DNA of 16,552 bases. It comes from Planctomycetota bacterium (GTDB lineage: Bacteria > Planctomycetota > UBA1135 > GCA-002686595). The translations under genes and the position numbers were made by a program. The stretch spans positions 1 through 16,552 of the forward strand of contig JAJDES010000026.1 in NCBI GenBank assembly GCA_029259675.1, given 5' to 3'. Below the pieces are notes generated by a model. The model saw only the letters and a program-made list of their open reading frames with translations, made no database searches and was not told the origin of the DNA. Position 1 is the stretch's first letter. Each line of letters begins with the position of its first letter. Of this stretch, positions 1 to 7,428 are shown piece by piece.

Positions 1-509
1 CATTGCCGGATTGATCCTCGACATATATCAGCTCGCCCTGGGCGTTGTAGGCGTAGGTGACGACATCCGATCCGCCCCCTGAATCCAGGGTATTGGATCG
101 TCTTCAGCAGCTTGCCGGTACTGATCTTCGAGTCCCCCAGAGACGCCCCCTTGGTCGTCCCATAGGTGTAAATCGTGTCCTGGGTCCCGCAACCGGCCAT
201 GACGGCGGTCAGTTTGGTCATGAACCCGTCGGTGTATTCGTACTCGACGGTTTGGTTGTCATCGGTACCCGAAGGCGCGCCGGAGTTCACCGCGGCGTCG
301 TAATTCAAGACCTCCTTGGTCTTGCGCCCCTGGGCGTCAAACTCCAAGTAAGAATCCACTCCGAGCGAGTCAGTAATCAACTCTTGCCGCCAGGCGTCGT
401 TGTATTGGTAAGTGGATCGCAGAGCTGTATCGGATCGCGACGGAACGCTAAGTCCATGGCTCCAACATACCTGTCTCTTCCGTCTAAAGCCGGCCTTGGA
501 GGCGGCCGC
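1..509 (-). pseudogene. RHS/YD-repeat protein fragment, frameshifted, runs off the left edge
   Basis: Read leftward, this open frame encodes YD-repeat-like sequence: STYQYNDAWRQELITDSLG, then VEYEYTDGFMTKLTAV, then TIYTYGTTKGASLGDSKISTG and LLKTIQYP. The frame is then lost: four bases (86-89) sit between the TAC codon and the following GAT where three are expected. In the next frame the homology resumes at once as DSGGGSDVVTYAYNAQGEL, with YVEDQSGN at the edge. The upstream side closes at an in-frame TGA (510-512); RHS-like residues begin near base 431 and the stretch 432-509 resembles nothing. No start codon or signal peptide fits. RHS proteins are large secreted or surface repeat proteins, so this is a small internal piece. 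I infer a decayed remnant or truncated cassette; a single-base assembly error could explain the frameshift but not the missing N-terminus. Confidence 0.72.
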
Positions 510-628
510 TCACTGCCCTACATTACGATTGCAACCTGGTAGGAGTATTTGTGAGGGGCACAGGCACTATGCGACCGAAAGAAGCTTACGTGCGCGCATT
601 AATTCGTGCTCGGACGGACGAGCCGGCG

Positions 629-1633
629 TTAGCGCAGCGCTCCGAAGGGGAGGCTTTGCTTGGCTGAGATGTCCATCAGAATGCAGCGGCCCTCCATGAA
701 GGGTCCGCCCGGGCAAACATCGACGAAGATGAATTCTTCGAATGCTTCCAACTTGGAGCCCGGATGGATGCGCCCGCGGCGCAAGGTGATTTCGACGCTG
801 TCCGCACCGTCATTGCGCAACTCGACGATTCGCAACGGCTTCCCTCTGGTGCGCAAGATCGGCTCGGACCGAAACCAAGCCGCTTCGCCCATGGGCGACG
901 CATTCCCAGCATCGCGCCGGGCGGAATAACTAAAGGCATAGCGGTAGACGATTTCCCCATCGCATTCCTCCGCCAACGCGAGCAGCACGTTGTCGTCAAA
1001 CCAAGGGATCACACGGGCCTCGATCAATTCCGTGGCCGAAGTTTGCGGACGCCCCTTGTCCTTTGCAGCGCGAGGATCGGACGCAGCTTTTCGATTGGCT
1101 TGCCCGTAATCGTAAATCAAGGAGCGCGTGAAGCCGGGCCGCTCGACTCGAATCACCAACTGCCCGCGACCATTGTTGGCGACGATGTAATTCGTGTCGG
1201 CCTGGGAGCTGAAGCGATCCAGGACCACGCGCTCCAGGTCGTCCGCAAAGGCCGGCTGGTGGACAGCCGATGCCAAACTACGACGTCTCGCGCGAGCCGC
1301 CGCCCTGCTCCGGACGCGGTCGCCGTTTTTTGCTCCGCAACAGTCGGGCCCCGCAAGTTGCAAGGGCGTCCCGGGGCAGAACATCTGCGTTGTGGCCTCC
1401 ACCGCTCCATCGATCGAAGTTCGATTTCCCGCTCCGTTTTGTCTCCGGCTCAATTCCTCGGCCGGCAATTCAATCGGGTCGGCGATAGGCGCCTCCCCAG
1501 GAATCTGCGCCTTGGGTTGAGGTGCAGAGTACCTGCCCGGAGCCAGCGGGCTGACGCCCCCCGCGGAGACGAGCGTTGAAATGACGGCGAAAGCGATTGA
1601 GCTGGAAAGCAACTGCGAGTGCAAAGGACCCAT
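629..1633 (-). CDS. Secreted hypothetical protein, 334 aa
   Basis: I do not recognise a family. The ATG at 1633 is preceded by AAGG about eight bases upstream. Residues 1-24 form a plausible Sec signal peptide with a likely cleavage after VSA. A Pro/Ala-rich linker follows. A Cys cluster lies near residues 85-99 (MFCPGTP and GPDCCGAKNG), then a strikingly Arg-rich stretch (RVRSRAAARARRRS, about 106-119). The C-terminal half looks like an ordinary globular domain, with EECDGEIVYRYAF, a beta-rich segment and a final pair of Cys (VDVCPGGPFMEGRC). The six or so Cys suggest disulfides or metal binding outside the cytoplasm; this is inference. The Arg-rich segment resembles an out-of-frame reading, so a pair of compensating indels cannot be excluded. 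The gene stands alone between the RHS remnant and the coiled-coil gene. Confidence 0.7.
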   Translation of the reverse strand: MGPLHSQLLSSSIAFAVISTLVSAGGVSPLAPGRYSAPQPKAQIPGEAPIADPIELPAEELSRRQNGAGNRTSIDGAVEATTQMFCPGTPLQLAGPDCCGAKNGDRVRSRAAARARRRSLASAVHQPAFADDLERVVLDRFSSQADTNYIVANNGRGQLVIRVERPGFTRSLIYDYGQANRKAASDPRAAKDKGRPQTSATELIEARVIPWFDDNVLLALAEECDGEIVYRYAFSYSARRDAGNASPMGEAAWFRSEPILRTRGKPLRIVELRNDGADSVEITLRRGRIHPGSKLEAFEEFIFVDVCPGGPFMEGRCILMDISAKQSLPFGALR

Positions 1634-1870
1634 GGGAATGCCTTGCTGCGGGATCTACCGGAACGCGCTCACGGTTAGTCGGGTGCCCCGACAGGGTTGA
1701 TCAAACGAGCTGAGCGCTCAGTACTTAAGAGTCCCCCGCCATGTCCAACAGTCGCAAGAATCTGCGAAATTCTTAGGGCCGCGCCGGTGATCGACCCATT
1801 TCTGTTGCGGAACGTGCGAATTCGCGCAATGAGACAAGACCGGCTGCGGACCTTCGCTGCGGAAGCAACG

Positions 1871-2215
1871 TCACGAAAGCTCGGGTAAGTCCTCCAGGCC
1901 GCCCTCACCATCCGCGGTCGGGTTGAGGTCGTCCGCGCCCGGCTGCGCAATGGCTTCACACTCTTCCCAGGTCAACACTTGCTTTTCCACGAGCAGTCCC
2001 ATCAACGCTACAAGCGTGTATTCGAGCTCTTCGTTCTCGCGCTCGAGTTCCTCAAGCCGAACGTCTTGAACCTCGTCCAGCTTGCGCTGCGCGACTCTAG
2101 AACGGTGTGCATTCACCCTTCGCCGGCGCAAGGAATTGCGCAAGACGCCAAAGTCGCGGCCATCGGCAAGTTTGTGCTGCCTGAGGTGCCCGATTGAATT
2201 TAAGAAGCCGCTCAT
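1871..2215 (-). CDS. Small charged coiled-coil hypothetical protein, 114 aa
   Basis: No family recognised. I prefer the ATG at 2215 over the in-frame GTG at 2221 because the sequence GAGGTG (2219-2224) makes a good Shine-Dalgarno site three to five bases before the ATG. The N-terminus is basic (RNSLRRRRVNAHRSRVAQRK). Residues about 45-75 (VRLEELERENEELEYTLVAL) form a strong heptad-like coiled coil, followed by LLVEKQVLTWEECEAI, which looks like a short helical hairpin. The tail is acidic and probably disordered. No signal peptide or membrane segment is seen, so it is probably a cytosolic oligomer or adaptor. It is separated from both neighbours by about 240 bases, which suggests its own promoter. 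Confidence 0.68.
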   Translation of the reverse strand: MSGFLNSIGHLRQHKLADGRDFGVLRNSLRRRRVNAHRSRVAQRKLDEVQDVRLEELERENEELEYTLVALMGLLVEKQVLTWEECEAIAQPGADDLNPTADGEGGLEDLPELS

Positions 2216-2218
2216 GTT

Positions 2219-2224
2219 CACCTC
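2219..2224 (-). promoter_or_regulatory. Ribosome binding site deciding the start of the coiled-coil gene
   Basis: On the minus strand GAGGTG is followed by AAC and the ATG at 2215. It overlaps the alternative GTG start at 2221, which would then have no site of its own. It is one of the few clear Shine-Dalgarno sequences in the window. Confidence 0.55.
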
Positions 2225-2383
2225 GCCTGATAGGAATTGACTTGCGCCGAATTCCGGAAGAGTTTCCGGAAGCTAGAAATTCTAGGCCGCCTCAGCCTCG
2301 AGCAAAGCGCTCCGCCCGATGCTTAGAATGTCATAAGGCCACGGCTACCCCCAGAGGCTCACTTCATTCTCGATCGCTTGCGC

Positions 2384-2407
2384 AAAAAAAGCCGGGGGGT
2401 ACCCCGG
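2384..2407 (-). terminator. Rho-independent terminator after the HD hydrolase gene
   Basis: Read leftward, a six-base stem CCGGGG/CCCCGG with a four-base loop (2392-2407) is followed by a short C and seven T residues (2384-2390). It lies about 50 bases past the stop of the HD-domain gene. A second T8 tract at 2424-2431 lies between the stop and the stem but has no convincing hairpin before it. It is the only textbook intrinsic terminator I see in the window. Confidence 0.8.
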
Positions 2408-2458
2408 ACGCATGCTTGGACGGAAAAAAAACGGTCGAGATGCCGGCAGAGTTTCCGC

Positions 2459-3940
2459 TCAGGGCCGATAGCCGTTTTTCGTACCCGGCAGTTCCTCGGC
2501 GGCAATCTCGCCGATGCGCTCGAGCAAGTCTCGATCGGAGCTGTCGGCCAAGACATAAAACTTCCACAGGTCGCGATAGGCCCGCTCCAAATCGCCTAGG
2601 CGAGGCACGCGCTCCGCATACTCGGATAGCGGCCTGACGTCCTTTTCGCCAGGCCAACGCACGTGGGTTTGAACTTCCTTAAGTTGCATGCGCCGCGCCG
2701 GACACACCAGGACAATATCAACACTAGCCCCTGTGCTCGCTTGCACTCGTGCAGCTATGCGCGCTTCAGCCTCCTGGCGACGCAAATGGGCGCCTCGCGA
2801 AAAGAAGCGTGAAACCAATTCCAATTGGGCATCCGCGTTGTCGGCTCGCGTGAACACACAAGCGCGCTTGTAAAGCCGGCGCTCGCGCAAGTTTTGGACC
2901 AAACGGCGAATGCGCAAACCGGTTTTCGGCTCCGCATCGGCACTGCGCCGCTCCAGCAGTTCAAACAAGCCCGCCTCGGTCACCTCGAAGAGGTCGCGAT
3001 CTACAATCACTCCACTGACCAAAGCCAATTCGACTGCGCGCCCAATGAGCGCACCGGCCGAGACCTTTGCGTGGTGGTAGTAAACCCTTTCGGAGAAGTA
3101 GTAGCGCGCCTCCAGCAAGCGCACGACCTCGCTCAAGATGTCTTCGCGCAGAAGATTGCGCTTGGCCAAATCGATATAGAGATTGCGGGAATCTCGATCG
3201 ATACGGAAGTAGTTGAGAATGCGTTGATCCACCCCCAGCTGAAGCCCCGTGTAATGAGCATCGCGCGCCAAGTAGTCGACCAAGTCCGAACAAATGGTGT
3301 CGGACACAACCTGCGCCCAAAACGGAGGAATGTCGCCCGGCAGCGGGTCATCGGGATGGATACCACCGGAAGTCAAAATGCGGAGCACATCTTGGTTGAG
3401 CTCTAAGCGCGCCAGCACTCGCCCCAACTCCGTGCCATCGGATCCGGCCGCAAACATGCCCTCAAAGCGTTCGGGCTCATCGTGCCGCGGCAAGAGACCC
3501 GTTTGGTCTTCAATGTTGTGACCGAAGGGAATGTGGGTCACATCGTGCAACAGGCTTGCGGCGCGAATCGAGCGAGCTTCCGTGTCGCTGACACCCAAGG
3601 AATGGCGCGGCTCCAATTGCGCGTTTAGCCGAATCCCCTCGATCAACTTCTGAGTCACGTGCAGGGTGCCGATCGAATGCTCGAAGCGCGTGTGAGTGGC
3701 CCCCGGGAAAACGCGGTCCGCAGTGCCGAGTTGCTTGATGCCGCGCAAGCGCTGCATCTGGGGCGTATCCAGCAGCTCGATCTCCTCGCCGCTTAAATAA
3801 ACGTCCCCATGGACGGCATCGCGCAGAACGCTGAAGCGTTGGCCCTGTTGCAAACCGAATTCCCTTCTATCCGTCACGAACGACAATCCAACAACACAAT
3901 CGGCGGCCGGGAGCCCCCACTCCCAGAGCCGACCTAGCAT
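2459..3940 (-). CDS. HD-domain phosphohydrolase, SAMHD1/dGTPase-like, up to 493 aa
   Basis: An HD-superfamily metal-dependent hydrolase of the SAMHD1/dGTP triphosphohydrolase-like branch, likely cytosolic; the substrate cannot be read from the sequence. Seen: the N-terminal signature VLRDAVHGDVYLS and TPQMQRLRGIKQLG, the first metal His in TRFEHS (H88), the HD pair in LLHDVTHIPFGH (H132-D133), and the last Asp in SDLVDYLARD (about D219). All metal ligands appear intact. Beyond the HD core (about 35-330) there is a C-terminal region with RVYYHHAKVSAGALIG and about 150 less conserved residues ending in charged helices. Numbering is from the ATG at 3940, which lacks a Shine-Dalgarno site; the GTG at 3877 or TTG at 3853 (preceded by AAGGG) are plausible shorter starts that keep the whole domain. 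The gene ends at a strong terminator. Known family members hydrolyse dNTPs and some restrict phage, but nothing here shows that role. Confidence 0.88.
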   Translation of the reverse strand: MLGRLWEWGLPAADCVVGLSFVTDRREFGLQQGQRFSVLRDAVHGDVYLSGEEIELLDTPQMQRLRGIKQLGTADRVFPGATHTRFEHSIGTLHVTQKLIEGIRLNAQLEPRHSLGVSDTEARSIRAASLLHDVTHIPFGHNIEDQTGLLPRHDEPERFEGMFAAGSDGTELGRVLARLELNQDVLRILTSGGIHPDDPLPGDIPPFWAQVVSDTICSDLVDYLARDAHYTGLQLGVDQRILNYFRIDRDSRNLYIDLAKRNLLREDILSEVVRLLEARYYFSERVYYHHAKVSAGALIGRAVELALVSGVIVDRDLFEVTEAGLFELLERRSADAEPKTGLRIRRLVQNLRERRLYKRACVFTRADNADAQLELVSRFFSRGAHLRRQEAEARIAARVQASTGASVDIVLVCPARRMQLKEVQTHVRWPGEKDVRPLSEYAERVPRLGDLERAYRDLWKFYVLADSSDRDLLERIGEIAAEELPGTKNGYRP

Positions 3941-3949
3941 GCATGCTAG
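3934..3949. repeat. 16-bp perfect palindrome over the HD-gene ATG
   Basis: CTAGCATGCATGCTAG reads identically on both strands. It covers the ATG at 3938-3940 and sits in the 72-base gap between the Cys-repeat gene and the HD gene. It could be an operator or an RNA hairpin over the start site; the true HD start may lie downstream, which would place the palindrome in the leader. Confidence 0.5.
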
Positions 3950-4012
3950 CGCGAATCAGAGGTTTGCGTTCGGCAATGGAGCGCAACCCGATCCGATTCC
4001 CAGCGAACAAAA

Positions 4013-4750
4013 TCAGCGCTCGCCGCCCTCTCCTCTTTCGGCTTTCGCGATTTCGCGCTGCAAGCGCTCCATGGCACTCGTGGGATTCCTCTTGAAGCCC
4101 TTAGCGCAATTCTTGCAGCACACGCGCGCCAATCGCGTTCCGTACAGCATGTCGACGGGTTTGCCGTTTACATTCAAGTCTTCACCAGAGATGAAGCAAG
4201 TCTTGAGCGGATAAAGCGGGATGAGCTTCTCAATCAGAGCTGCGTCCAACTTCTCCATGAATTTTTCGGTCGACTTATTGAAAGCCCTCTTGCAACCACT
4301 GCAGCAAAAGCGCACCAAACGTGTGCCGTGGATGTGATCAATCGGCTTGTCCGCAGCGTCCAAATCTTCGTCGCTCACAAAGCACTTCTCGAAAGGATAG
4401 GTGGGCAGTTGCTGCTCAATGATAGCCGCATCAATCTTTTCCATGAAGGGAGCGGGATTGTTCTTGAGCACGCCGAAGCACTTTTCGCAGCAAGTCCTCA
4501 CCAAGCGCCCTTCCACCAAACCGTCAAAGGCCTTCCCTTTGGCGTCGAGAGCTTCGCCACCGACCACGCAGGTCGAAAAGGGATAAGAGGGGATTTGCCA
4601 GGCGATCGCCTCGGCCTCCTGCTTAGCGCTTTTCGCTTGCGCGGCGTCTGCAGTTTTCGCTGCATCTCGCTCTTGGGCACCCAAGCTAAGGGCGCAGACG
4701 GCGAGCAAAGAGAGGCAGGTCAACAGTCCGGTTTTGAGCAGTAACTTCAT
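4013..4750 (-). CDS. Secreted protein with three TRASH/YHS-like Cys modules, 245 aa
   Basis: Probably an exported metal-binding protein. The start is the ATG at 4750, because residues 1-25 (MKLLLKTGLLTCLSLLAVCA onward) form a clear signal peptide with cleavage near LGA; longer in-frame extensions would bury it. No strong Shine-Dalgarno site is visible. An Ala/Lys-rich linker is followed by three modules spaced exactly 62 residues apart. Each has YP-x2-x-C, then SGE/GGE-x-L, GRLVR or GTRL-x-R, and CC-x2-C, giving C-x25-C-C-x2-C (C61/87/88/91, C123/149/150/153, C185/211/212/215). The C-x25-C-x3-C spacing resembles TRASH/YHS metal-binding domains (known TRASH pattern C-x19-22-C-x3-C). A helix such as FMEKIDAAIIE links modules. 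Function beyond metal or thiol binding is not evident. It lies 72 bases upstream of the HD gene. Confidence 0.78.
   Translation of the reverse strand: MKLLLKTGLLTCLSLLAVCALSLGAQERDAAKTADAAQAKSAKQEAEAIAWQIPSYPFSTCVVGGEALDAKGKAFDGLVEGRLVRTCCEKCFGVLKNNPAPFMEKIDAAIIEQQLPTYPFEKCFVSDEDLDAADKPIDHIHGTRLVRFCCSGCKRAFNKSTEKFMEKLDAALIEKLIPLYPLKTCFISGEDLNVNGKPVDMLYGTRLARVCCKNCAKGFKRNPTSAMERLQREIAKAERGEGGER
4043..4594 (-). repeat. Three tandem coding modules, 186-base period
   Basis: Codons about 53 to 236 of the secreted Cys-repeat gene hold three diverged copies of a 62-codon unit. Protein-level spacing is exact between first Cys residues (61, 123, 185), while the DNA copies have diverged. This points to old duplication under functional constraint. 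Confidence 0.75.
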
Positions 4751-4995
4751 TGGAATTTCGGTTTCTATTCGTGACGTAAATTTGGGGGAGTGCTCTGTGA
4801 TCGTCTCCAGTTTAGCACTGAACAAGTCTTTGTTCTCCTTGAGTCATCAACGGCAATTCCGGGGCCAACCGGGTGCTAGGCATCCAATCGGCACCCATTC
4901 GCTCGAATGGGGTACTAAAGGCCATTTTGCAGGCCAATTCCTACGTGGCATCCAGATGGACAAGCACGCGCCCCCATGCCAAGCGGTTTGTTAGC
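4751..4995. promoter_or_regulatory. Divergent intergenic region, presumed to hold two promoters
   Basis: The 245-base gap separates the leftward Cys-repeat gene from the rightward GH20 gene, so both promoters must lie here. I cannot pick convincing -35/-10 boxes on either strand. A loose inverted pair AGTGCT (4789-4794) and AGCACT (4814-4819) with 19 bases between is the only symmetric element seen. In-frame GTG extension of the GH20 frame to 4873 is unlikely to be coding. Confidence 0.4.
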
Positions 4996-6900
4996 ATGCC
5001 GAACTTGGACCTCGCTCAGCTTCAAGCGCGCCTGATTCCGCGCCCCAAGAGATTCCGCTCGAGACCAAACTCGGGAACGGTATACCTGGACTTAAAAGCC
5101 GCCAAGTCGAGCGCTCCCGCCGAGGATCCGCGCGTGGCAGCGGCGCTCGAAAGATTTGACAAGCGATCGCCCGGCCCGGACGGCGGCGCAAGCACCGGGC
5201 AACTCCACTTGAATCTGGAGCAGATTCACGAAGCCGGCGACTCCGCGAGCGAAGCCTACGGAATGGAGATCGACACGTCGCAAGTGCGCATCCGCGCGGA
5301 TTCACCGACCGGGTTTGTGCGCGCCCTCACAACGCTGCGTCAAATCTGTAGTTTGTGTGGCGAGAGCGAGCCCCTACCGGGTCTCAGCATTCAAGACTGG
5401 GCCGACTACTCAGCGCGGGGATTGATGCTGGATGTGTCGCGCGACCGGGTGCCGACTATGGAGTCGATGTTCGAGCTGATCGAACAAATGCTGCTCCTAA
5501 AGCTGAATGTGCTTCAGCTGTATTTCGAGCACAGTTTTGCCTACAGCTTCGGATCCGAAGTTTGGAAGCACAGCGATCCGTTCACAGCCGATGAGATACG
5601 CGCGCTCGACAAAGCTTGCAAGGAGCGCTGCATCGAGCTGATTCCCAATCAGCAGAGCTTCGGACATATGCACCGCTGGCTAAAGCACTCGGTTTTTTCA
5701 CACCTGGCGGAATGTCCCGAGGGCATCGATCATCCCTTCGCCGACAAGCCGGAGCCCTTCGGCCTCAACCCTACGGATCCCCAATCCATTCGCTTCCTGA
5801 GCAAACTCTACGACGAGCTCTTGCCCAATTTCAGCAGCCGCCAATTCAATGTGGGTCTGGACGAAGCCATCGACCTCGGTCTGGGCCGCTCGAAAGAGAT
5901 TTGCGAAGAGCGCGGCAATGAACGCGTCTATTTGGATTTTCTAAAGCAAGTGCACGCACTGACGGAACAACGCGGTGTGCGCATGCAGTTCTGGGCCGAT
6001 TGGATTCTGCGCAACACTGGCCTTTGCGCCGAGTTGCCGCGCAGGGCCGTCGCACTCGCCTGGGGCTACGAAGCCGACCACCCGTTTGCAACGGAGTTGG
6101 AAGTCCTGAAGCCGTACGTGGAGGAAGTTTGGGTATGCCCGGGTACAAGTAGTTGGAACAGCTTTGCGGGCCGGCCCCAAAACGCGTCGAGCAATCTCAG
6201 TCGCGCAGCCGGGTGCGGATTGGACGCCGGCGCCGCCGGTTACATGATCACCGATTGGGGCGACAACGGACATTTGCAACCACCCATCACGCGTGCACCC
6301 GGGCTCTTGCTCGGTGCCGCCCTCGCTTGGAATTCAGACGACGCCCCCTTGGACTTCGAAGCTTGGGGGCAAGCACTGGATGACCACCTGTTTGCGGGAC
6401 AACCGGGCAAGCGCAGTTTCGGTCGCGCGCTGTTGCAATTGGGGTTTGCCGCCGAGTCCACCCCCGCCGCACCATTGCAGGTCAAAACGCTCAACGGCAA
6501 CGCGCCCTATTTTCTCCTGCACTTCGCCGCCGAGGGGCTCCCGCACCCGCGACTCGAAGGCTTGGTTGCGGATGACCTGCATTCCATTATCGAATCCTCA
6601 CGGCGGGCCCTGGATGGCGTCACTCCAGAGGTAAAGAATCCATTGAGCAACCAGCATGGCGAATTGGAGCTCGCCCATGATTTCCTCCGGGCCGGCTGCC
6701 GGCTCGGCTTGGCCCGCTTGCAAGCCGCGCCCGGCACGGCCCTTGAGCAGCTCCCGCTCGCCATTCGCAAGGATTTGGCGGACGAACTTACAGCGCTGAT
6801 ATCCAGGCACCGAGCCCTTTGGACCCAATCCAGTCGCCCGGGCGGCCTAAACGACTCCTGCGATCACATTCAGCGCGTGCTCACCCCACTGACCCCATAA
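4996..6900 (+). CDS. GH20-family beta-N-acetylhexosaminidase-like glycoside hydrolase, 634 aa
   Basis: Predicted to remove terminal N-acetyl-hexosamine from glycoconjugates or chitin/peptidoglycan fragments. The ATG at 4996 (MPNLDLAQLQARLIP) gives a sensible N-terminus; no signal peptide is present, so it should act in the cytosol on imported oligosaccharides. Domains: a GH20b-like N-terminal fold (about 1-130), then a TIM barrel starting at SARGLMLDVSRDRVPT (about 139) with LIPNQQSFGHMHRWL, and the catalytic Asp-Glu pair in FNVGLDEAIDLG (D289-E290). Later barrel strands show QFWADWI, ALAWGYEADHPF and YMITDWGDNGH. A helical C-terminal region of about 170 residues follows. The GLDEA form, rather than GGDE, is closer to the GcnA/hexosaminidase-D-type branch than to chitobiases. 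The next gene (yjbQ) begins 72 bases on. Identification is firm at family level; the substrate is inferred. Confidence 0.88.
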   Translation: MPNLDLAQLQARLIPRPKRFRSRPNSGTVYLDLKAAKSSAPAEDPRVAAALERFDKRSPGPDGGASTGQLHLNLEQIHEAGDSASEAYGMEIDTSQVRIRADSPTGFVRALTTLRQICSLCGESEPLPGLSIQDWADYSARGLMLDVSRDRVPTMESMFELIEQMLLLKLNVLQLYFEHSFAYSFGSEVWKHSDPFTADEIRALDKACKERCIELIPNQQSFGHMHRWLKHSVFSHLAECPEGIDHPFADKPEPFGLNPTDPQSIRFLSKLYDELLPNFSSRQFNVGLDEAIDLGLGRSKEICEERGNERVYLDFLKQVHALTEQRGVRMQFWADWILRNTGLCAELPRRAVALAWGYEADHPFATELEVLKPYVEEVWVCPGTSSWNSFAGRPQNASSNLSRAAGCGLDAGAAGYMITDWGDNGHLQPPITRAPGLLLGAALAWNSDDAPLDFEAWGQALDDHLFAGQPGKRSFGRALLQLGFAAESTPAAPLQVKTLNGNAPYFLLHFAAEGLPHPRLEGLVADDLHSIIESSRRALDGVTPEVKNPLSNQHGELELAHDFLRAGCRLGLARLQAAPGTALEQLPLAIRKDLADELTALISRHRALWTQSSRPGGLNDSCDHIQRVLTPLTP

Positions 6901-6972
6901 GGGTCAAAAATCTTCGCTCCGAAGCGGCCGAGATCCCGTGAGCCGGGGCGACCTCGGGGCTATTCTCCCAGG

Positions 6973-7392
6973 ATGAAGTCCTACCGCACCGAGCTGTGGC
7001 TAGAAATCAGTTCCCGCCGCGGCTTCCTCAATATCACGCCGCAGGTCGAGACAGCCGTAACGGCCAGCAAGGTGCTGGAGGGTTTGGTGCTGGTCAACGC
7101 CATGCACATCACCGCCAGCGTGTTCATCAATGATGATGAGGGCGGATTGCTGCAGGACTACGAGCGCTGGCTCGAAGGCCTGGCCCCCCACGCCCCAACC
7201 AGCGCCTACGAGCACAACCTCACGGGCGAAGACAACGGCGACGCTCACCTCAAACGTCAAATCATGGGCCGCGAGGTTGTCGTAGCCATCACCGACGGCG
7301 AGCTGGACATGGGTCCGTGGGAACAAATCTTCTACGGAGAATTCGACGGCCGCAGGCGCAAGCGCGTTTTGGTCAAGGTGATCGGCGAGTAA
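6973..7392 (+). CDS. yjbQ: YjbQ/UPF0047 family protein, 139 aa
   Basis: A full-length member of UPF0047, annotated in some databases as secondary thiamine-phosphate synthase because E. coli YjbQ shows weak activity of that kind; the physiological role is uncertain. Seen: VNAMHITASVFINDDEGGL, DYERWLEGLAP, EHN with EDNGDAHLKRQIMGREVVV, and the hallmark end LDMGPWEQIFYGEFDGRRRK-RVLVKVIGE. The His residues in the HITAS and DAHLK motifs form the family's presumed metal/active site and are intact. Length is typical. The ATG follows a C/T-rich segment without a good Shine-Dalgarno site. It sits 72 bases after the GH20 gene and 36 before the sulfatase-like gene, so co-transcription is likely though the functions look unrelated. 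Confidence 0.95.
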   Translation: MKSYRTELWLEISSRRGFLNITPQVETAVTASKVLEGLVLVNAMHITASVFINDDEGGLLQDYERWLEGLAPHAPTSAYEHNLTGEDNGDAHLKRQIMGREVVVAITDGELDMGPWEQIFYGEFDGRRRKRVLVKVIGE

Positions 7393-7428
7393 TTCGATCG
7401 CTGCGCACCCGCGCCTCCTCGCAATCAA

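Noticed and set aside
57..542. A 161-codon rightward open frame at the left end
   Set aside because: It is antisense to clear YD-repeat coding sequence and has no family signature.
608..623. GCTCG/CGAGC hairpin just past the secreted orphan as its terminator
   Set aside because: Only five base pairs and no T-run on the minus strand downstream.
1756..1774. AAGAAT/ATTCTT hairpin after the coiled-coil gene
   Set aside because: A weak A/T stem without a T-tract; no support as a terminator.
4788..4819. GAGTGCT and TTAGCACT halves suggesting a CIRCE/HrcA operator
   Set aside because: The halves are in the wrong order and 19 bases apart, with only six matching bases; CIRCE is TTAGCACTC-N9-GAGTGCTAA. 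No heat-shock gene is adjacent.
6890..6910. Hairpin TGACCC-CATAA-GGGTCA at the GH20 stop as a terminator
   Set aside because: On the plus strand it is followed by A residues rather than T, so it is not an intrinsic terminator in the direction needed, and yjbQ follows closely.
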